Source of the DNA: Actinomycetota bacterium
GTDB taxonomy: Bacteria; Actinomycetota; Actinomycetes; Nanopelagicales; Nanopelagicaceae
DNA length: 9,014 nt
Direction: 5' to 3'
Assembly: GCA_947463335.1 (NCBI GenBank)
Contig: CANHRF010000034.1
Span: 1 to 9,014 of the forward strand
Below the pieces are notes generated by a model. That model saw only the letters and a program-made list of their open reading frames with translations, was not told where the DNA came from and ran no database searches. The position numbers and the translations under genes are program-made. How positions within the stretch are numbered: position 1 is the first letter of the stretch; each line of letters starts with the position of its first letter. Positions 6,124 through 9,014 of this stretch are shown piece after piece.

Positions 6124-7398
6124 ATGGCATCTTCGGGCAATGCAGGCAGCGACCGCTTCCGCATCGTCGGCGGTGCGAGCCTTAAAGGCGAGGTAACCGT
6201 CACCGGAGCTAAGAACTCAGTTCTTAAGTTAATGGCCGCCTCATTGCTGGCGGTCGGAAAAACCACGATTCGCAATGTTCCGGATATCGCAGATGTAGAA
6301 ATAATGTCGGATTTACTGACTCGTCTTGGCTGCACTGTTGAGCACACAGGATCTGTTGTCACGATTGATGTTCCAGAAGCGCCACAGCATCGTGCGGATT
6401 ACGACTTGGTCAGAAAAATGCGCGCATCAATTAACGTCTTAGGTCCGCTCGTTGCCCGCACCGGTCGTGCCGAAGTAGCACTGCCAGGTGGCGATGCAAT
6501 TGGTTCGCGCGGACTAGATTTTCACATCAAAGGTTTAGTCTCACTTGGGGCTAACGCACACGTGGAACACGGTTATGTAATCGCCGCGGCCCCAAATGGT
6601 TTAACGGGCGCGGTAATTGATTTAGATTTTCCAAGCGTTGGTGCGACAGAGAATTTAATGACCGCTGCTGTATTAGCAAAGGGCGTTACAACTATTGATA
6701 ACGCGGCACGCGAACCAGATTTAGTTGATCTAGGTGAGTTCTTGATATCAATGGGCGCAAAGATCGAGGGGCTAGGCACGCCGCTTATAAAGATAACTGG
6801 CGTTGCAAAGTTAAATCCAACCGATCACACAACGATCACTGATCGAATAATCGCTGGAACTTGGGCATTTGCTGCAGCAATGACCCAGGGAGATATCACA
6901 ATTCACGGTGGCCGCGCGGATCACATGGAAGTTATGTTGGAAAAGTTAGCGCACGCAGGTGCGATTATTACCTCAACTGCTGATGGATTCCGTGTGCAGA
7001 TGAATCAGCGCCCACGTGCCACAGATGTCGCGACGCTTCCTTATCCCGGATTCGCTACTGACTTGCTGCCCTTTATTATTGCGATGAATGCAGTTGCCGA
7101 TGGACATTCAATGGTTACGGAAAATGTCTTTGAATCACGTTTTATGTTTGTAAATGAACTAGCTCGTCTGGGTGCACAAGTAACGGTAGATGGCCATCAC
7201 GCATCCATTGATGGCATTCTGCAGCTATCTGGCGCACCTGTTGAGGCAACTGATATTCGCGCTGGAGCTGGGCTTGTATTGGCTGCGCTGGTTGCAGAAG
7301 GCGAAACCACTGTAGATGGCGCGTTCCACATTGATCGCGGCTATCCAAACTTTGCTGAAGAGTTAGTGCGCCTAGGTGCGCAGGTTACGAGAGAATAA
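6124..7398 (+). CDS. murA: UDP-N-acetylglucosamine 1-carboxyvinyltransferase, 424 aa, Asp in place of catalytic Cys
   Basis: Catalyses the first committed step of peptidoglycan synthesis: enolpyruvyl transfer from PEP to UDP-GlcNAc. The N-terminus has [12 protein letters not shown] (28-39) with the conserved Lys30, then [15 protein letters not shown] (98-112). The mobile catalytic loop reads [11 protein letters not shown] (120-130): position 124, usually Cys (Cys115 in E. coli), is Asp, encoded by GAT at 6493-6495. The C-terminal half has [10 protein letters not shown] with the conserved catalytic Asp, and [19 protein letters not shown]. Length is normal (about 420). The Asp variant is known in active, fosfomycin-insensitive MurA such as that of Mycobacterium tuberculosis, so this enzyme should be functional but not alkylated by fosfomycin. 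It is followed 2 bases later by glpX, forming a likely two-gene operon. Confidence 0.97.
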   Translation: MASSGNAGSDRFRIVGGASLKGEVTVTGAKNSVLKLMAASLLAVGKTTIRNVPDIADVEIMSDLLTRLGCTVEHTGSVVTIDVPEAPQHRADYDLVRKMRASINVLGPLVARTGRAEVALPGGDAIGSRGLDFHIKGLVSLGANAHVEHGYVIAAAPNGLTGAVIDLDFPSVGATENLMTAAVLAKGVTTIDNAAREPDLVDLGEFLISMGAKIEGLGTPLIKITGVAKLNPTDHTTITDRIIAGTWAFAAAMTQGDITIHGGRADHMEVMLEKLAHAGAIITSTADGFRVQMNQRPRATDVATLPYPGFATDLLPFIIAMNAVADGHSMVTENVFESRFMFVNELARLGAQVTVDGHHASIDGILQLSGAPVEATDIRAGAGLVLAALVAEGETTVDGAFHIDRGYPNFAEELVRLGAQVTRE

Positions 7399-7400
7399 AG

Positions 7401-8318
7401 TTGGCAATCCCGGATCGCAATCTCGCTCTTGAATTAGTACGAGTCACAGAAACCGCCGCGCTTGCAGCAGCGCCGTGGGTGGGGCGAGGAGATAAAGACC
7501 AAGCCGACGGTGCAGCAGTTGCCGCGATGCGCGCAATGATTAATACAGTTGATATGAATGGCACAGTTGTCATTGGTGAAGGTGAAAAAGACAATGCACC
7601 GATGCTTCACAACGGTGAGAGCGTTGGAAATGGCGAAGGGCCGGATTGTGATGTTGCAGTAGATCCAATAGATGGAACTTCCCTGACAGCGCAAGGTATG
7701 AATGGAGCTATTAGCGTAATTGCACTAGCTCCACGCGGTGCTATGTACGATCCCCGCGAAAGTTTCTACATGAATAAAATTGTTACAGGACCAGAAGCGG
7801 CTGCGCTGATTGATATTCAAGCACCTGTAAGTGAAAATTTGAAACGCGTCGCCCAAGCAAAAGAGTTATCTATCAGCGATCTTACAATTGTCGTACTAAA
7901 TCGCCCGCGCCACGAAAATCTCATCGCAGAGATTAGATCCGCTGGGGCGCGCATTCGTTTGATTCAAGATGGTGATGTCGCTGCCGCTATAGAGACAGCA
8001 ATTCCTGGCTCTGGAATCGATTTATTGATGGGAATTGGCGGAACGCCTGAAGGAGTAATTACTGCAGCGGCAATGATCTGTCTCGGTGGAAGTATTCAAG
8101 GTCAACTCTTTAACGATGGAAAAGCTGGGGCTGAGGTACTGACAACGCGCGATTTATGTAACTCTGACGATGTTTTTCTATCTGCAACCGGGATCACTGC
8201 AGGTGAACTTGTAGATGGAATTCGCTATACGCCTTACGGTGCGATCAGCCATTCAATTGTGATGCGTGGAAAGTCAAAGACGTTACGTAAAATAGTTACG
8301 CAGCACCACTTAAAGTGA
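7401..8318 (+). CDS. glpX: Class II fructose-1,6-bisphosphatase, 305 aa
   Basis: Hydrolyses fructose 1,6-bisphosphate to fructose 6-phosphate in gluconeogenesis, in the cytoplasm and with a divalent metal. Family motifs are complete: [13 protein letters not shown] (28-40), [14 protein letters not shown] (56-69), [10 protein letters not shown] (85-94) for metal and phosphate binding, GIGGTPEGV (211-219) and [17 protein letters not shown] (277-293) near the end. At 305 residues it is slightly shorter than E. coli GlpX (336) but ends at the normal place. The start is TTG 7401, two bases after the murA stop, with a weak GAGAGA a few bases upstream inside murA, so translational coupling with murA is likely. 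It is probably the cell's main FBPase, because actinobacteria usually rely on the GlpX type. Its stop is 6 bases from the convergent atpC. Confidence 0.96.
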   Translation: MAIPDRNLALELVRVTETAALAAAPWVGRGDKDQADGAAVAAMRAMINTVDMNGTVVIGEGEKDNAPMLHNGESVGNGEGPDCDVAVDPIDGTSLTAQGMNGAISVIALAPRGAMYDPRESFYMNKIVTGPEAAALIDIQAPVSENLKRVAQAKELSISDLTIVVLNRPRHENLIAEIRSAGARIRLIQDGDVAAAIETAIPGSGIDLLMGIGGTPEGVITAAAMICLGGSIQGQLFNDGKAGAEVLTTRDLCNSDDVFLSATGITAGELVDGIRYTPYGAISHSIVMRGKSKTLRKIVTQHHLK

Positions 8319-8324
8319 AAAGCT

Positions 8325-8576
8325 TTAGTTAACGCTCTCGGTAAGAATTGAGACGCGGTTGTTGGCGACAGATAAGAAGCCGCCCTGTACGTTGAATTCT
8401 TTGGTTGTGCCATCTACTGCTTTGATGCTTACGGCACCGTCGACTAGTACGCCAAACAAAGGTGAGTGGTCAGGGAGAACGCCGAGTTCTCCCTCTGTTG
8501 TGCGAGCAGAAACAAAAGTTGCCTGCCCAGACCACACACGCTGTGTTGGCGATACTAGTTCGACGTTAAGTGCCAT
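8325..8576 (-). CDS. atpC: F1 ATP synthase epsilon subunit, short form of 83 aa
   Basis: Part of the central stalk of F1Fo ATP synthase. The protein has the N-terminal beta-sandwich with TTEGELGVLPDHSPL (26-40) and GGFLSVANNRVSIL (65-78), then stops at ESVN. Most bacterial epsilon subunits have about 120-140 residues, the rest being a two-helix C-terminal domain that inhibits ATP hydrolysis; that domain is absent here. The stop is 6 bases from the end of convergent glpX, so there is no room for the domain and no sign of a frameshifted remainder. It lies 14 bases after atpD, the usual last position in the atp operon, and has a clear AAGGA Shine-Dalgarno. Confidence 0.96.
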   Translation of the reverse strand: MALNVELVSPTQRVWSGQATFVSARTTEGELGVLPDHSPLFGVLVDGAVSIKAVDGTTKEFNVQGGFLSVANNRVSILTESVN

Positions 8577-8582
8577 GTTTTT

Positions 8583-8587
8583 TCCTT
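8583..8587 (-). promoter_or_regulatory. Shine-Dalgarno AAGGA of atpC
   Basis: On the minus strand AAGGA ends 6 bases before the ATG at 8576, in the 14-base gap after atpD. It shows that this genome uses SD sequences for internal operon genes while several promoter-proximal genes lack them. Confidence 0.7.
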
Positions 8588-8590
8588 AAC

Positions 8591-9014
8591 TTAGTTCTTC
8601 GCTAGTTCTGCAGCTTTGCGCTCGACATCGTCGAGGCCACCGCACATGAAGAATGCTTGTTCCGGAACGTGATCGTACTTACCATCGGCAAGAGCTTCGA
8701 ATGCATCAATAGTCTCAGTTAGTGGAACGAATGAACCATCGATACCGGTGAAGACCTTCGCAACGAAAGTGTTCTGTGACAAGAAGCGCTGGATGCGACG
8801 AGCGCGACCCACGAGAATGCGGTCATCTTCTGACAATTCATCGATACCGAGAATTGCAATGATGTCCTGTAGGTCCTTGTAACGCTGCAAGATCTGCTTT
8901 GTACGGTTTGCAACACGGAAGTGGCGCTCACCGATATAGCGTGGATCCAAGATGCGTGATGTTGAGTCAAGTGGATCCACAGCTGGGTAGATACCAAGCT
9001 CTGAAATCGGACGA
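8591..9014 (-). CDS. atpD: F1 ATP synthase beta subunit, C-terminal 141 residues (partial)
   Basis: The frame is open through the right edge, so the gene begins outside the window; about 330 residues are missing relative to the usual 470-480. The visible part starts [20 protein letters not shown], the highly conserved region after the beta-subunit catalytic core, followed by [11 protein letters not shown] and the C-terminal helical domain with [20 protein letters not shown]. That last stretch contains the DELSEDD (DELSEED-like) lever that contacts the gamma subunit. The C-terminus [21 protein letters not shown] is normal. The stop is followed 14 bases later by atpC, so the atp operon is transcribed leftward and ends in this window. 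Confidence 0.98.
   Translation of the reverse strand, partial: RPISELGIYPAVDPLDSTSRILDPRYIGERHFRVANRTKQILQRYKDLQDIIAILGIDELSEDDRILVGRARRIQRFLSQNTFVAKVFTGIDGSFVPLTETIDAFEALADGKYDHVPEQAFFMCGGLDDVERKAAELAKN

Noticed and set aside
8319..8326. Palindrome AAAGCTTT between glpX and atpC as a terminator or operator
   Set aside because: No loop and only 8 bases, as expected by chance in A/T-rich sequence; overlaps the atpC stop.
8325..8576. atpC as a frameshifted pseudogene
   Set aside because: The beta-sandwich is complete and intact with a good SD, and the region beyond its stop is the well-conserved end of glpX, so no lost C-terminal remnant can be present.

Overview
The window looks like a chromosome segment from a genome-streamlined actinobacterium, most plausibly a free-living freshwater lineage of the acI/Nanopelagicales type. 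This rests on the extreme gene packing, base composition lower than typical high-GC actinobacteria, the actinobacterial character of several proteins (an MSPRRN-type Zn-ribbon protein, a MurA with Asp in place of the usual catalytic Cys, a Lys/Ala/Pro-rich tail), and start codons that often lack a Shine-Dalgarno sequence. The lineage is inferred from protein character only; no marker gene was compared. With the starts chosen here about 128 of 9014 bases lie outside genes, and no intergenic gap exceeds 47 bases. No RNA gene, insertion sequence, CRISPR array or phage gene was seen.

Layout from left to right. (1) The 3' end of an AI-2E family membrane protein (+) runs 4 bases into a convergent alpha/beta hydrolase (-). 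(2) A 17-base divergent gap separates the hydrolase from an aldehyde dehydrogenase (+). (3) A small actinobacterial Zn-ribbon protein (-) converges on the dehydrogenase and diverges from the next block. (4) A four-gene operon (+, 2864-5526) encodes an ABC ATPase, an ABC-2 permease, an exported lysine-rich protein and a membrane-anchored DUF2007-like protein, with junctions of -14, -4 and +5 bases. (5) A PduO-type cobalamin adenosyltransferase (-) overlaps the end of that operon by 4 bases and diverges, over 28 bases, from murA (+), which is followed 2 bases later by class II fructose-1,6-bisphosphatase glpX (+). (6) The end of the ATP synthase operon, atpD (partial) then atpC (-), converges on glpX with a 6-base gap.

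Most genes are housekeeping: cell-wall precursor synthesis (murA), gluconeogenesis (glpX), B12 activation (pduO) and F1Fo ATP synthase. The least explained part is the ABC exporter operon with its exported protein carrying a histone-H1-like lysine tail. The points most worth checking are the Cys-to-Asp change in MurA (predicting intrinsic fosfomycin insensitivity), the epsilon subunit lacking its C-terminal inhibitory domain, and two very short divergent promoter regions in which TAnnnT -10 boxes sit 6-7 bases from the start codons, implying leaderless transcripts. I did not find convincing evidence of a wholly new system; the 2864-5526 operon is the best candidate for undescribed biology.
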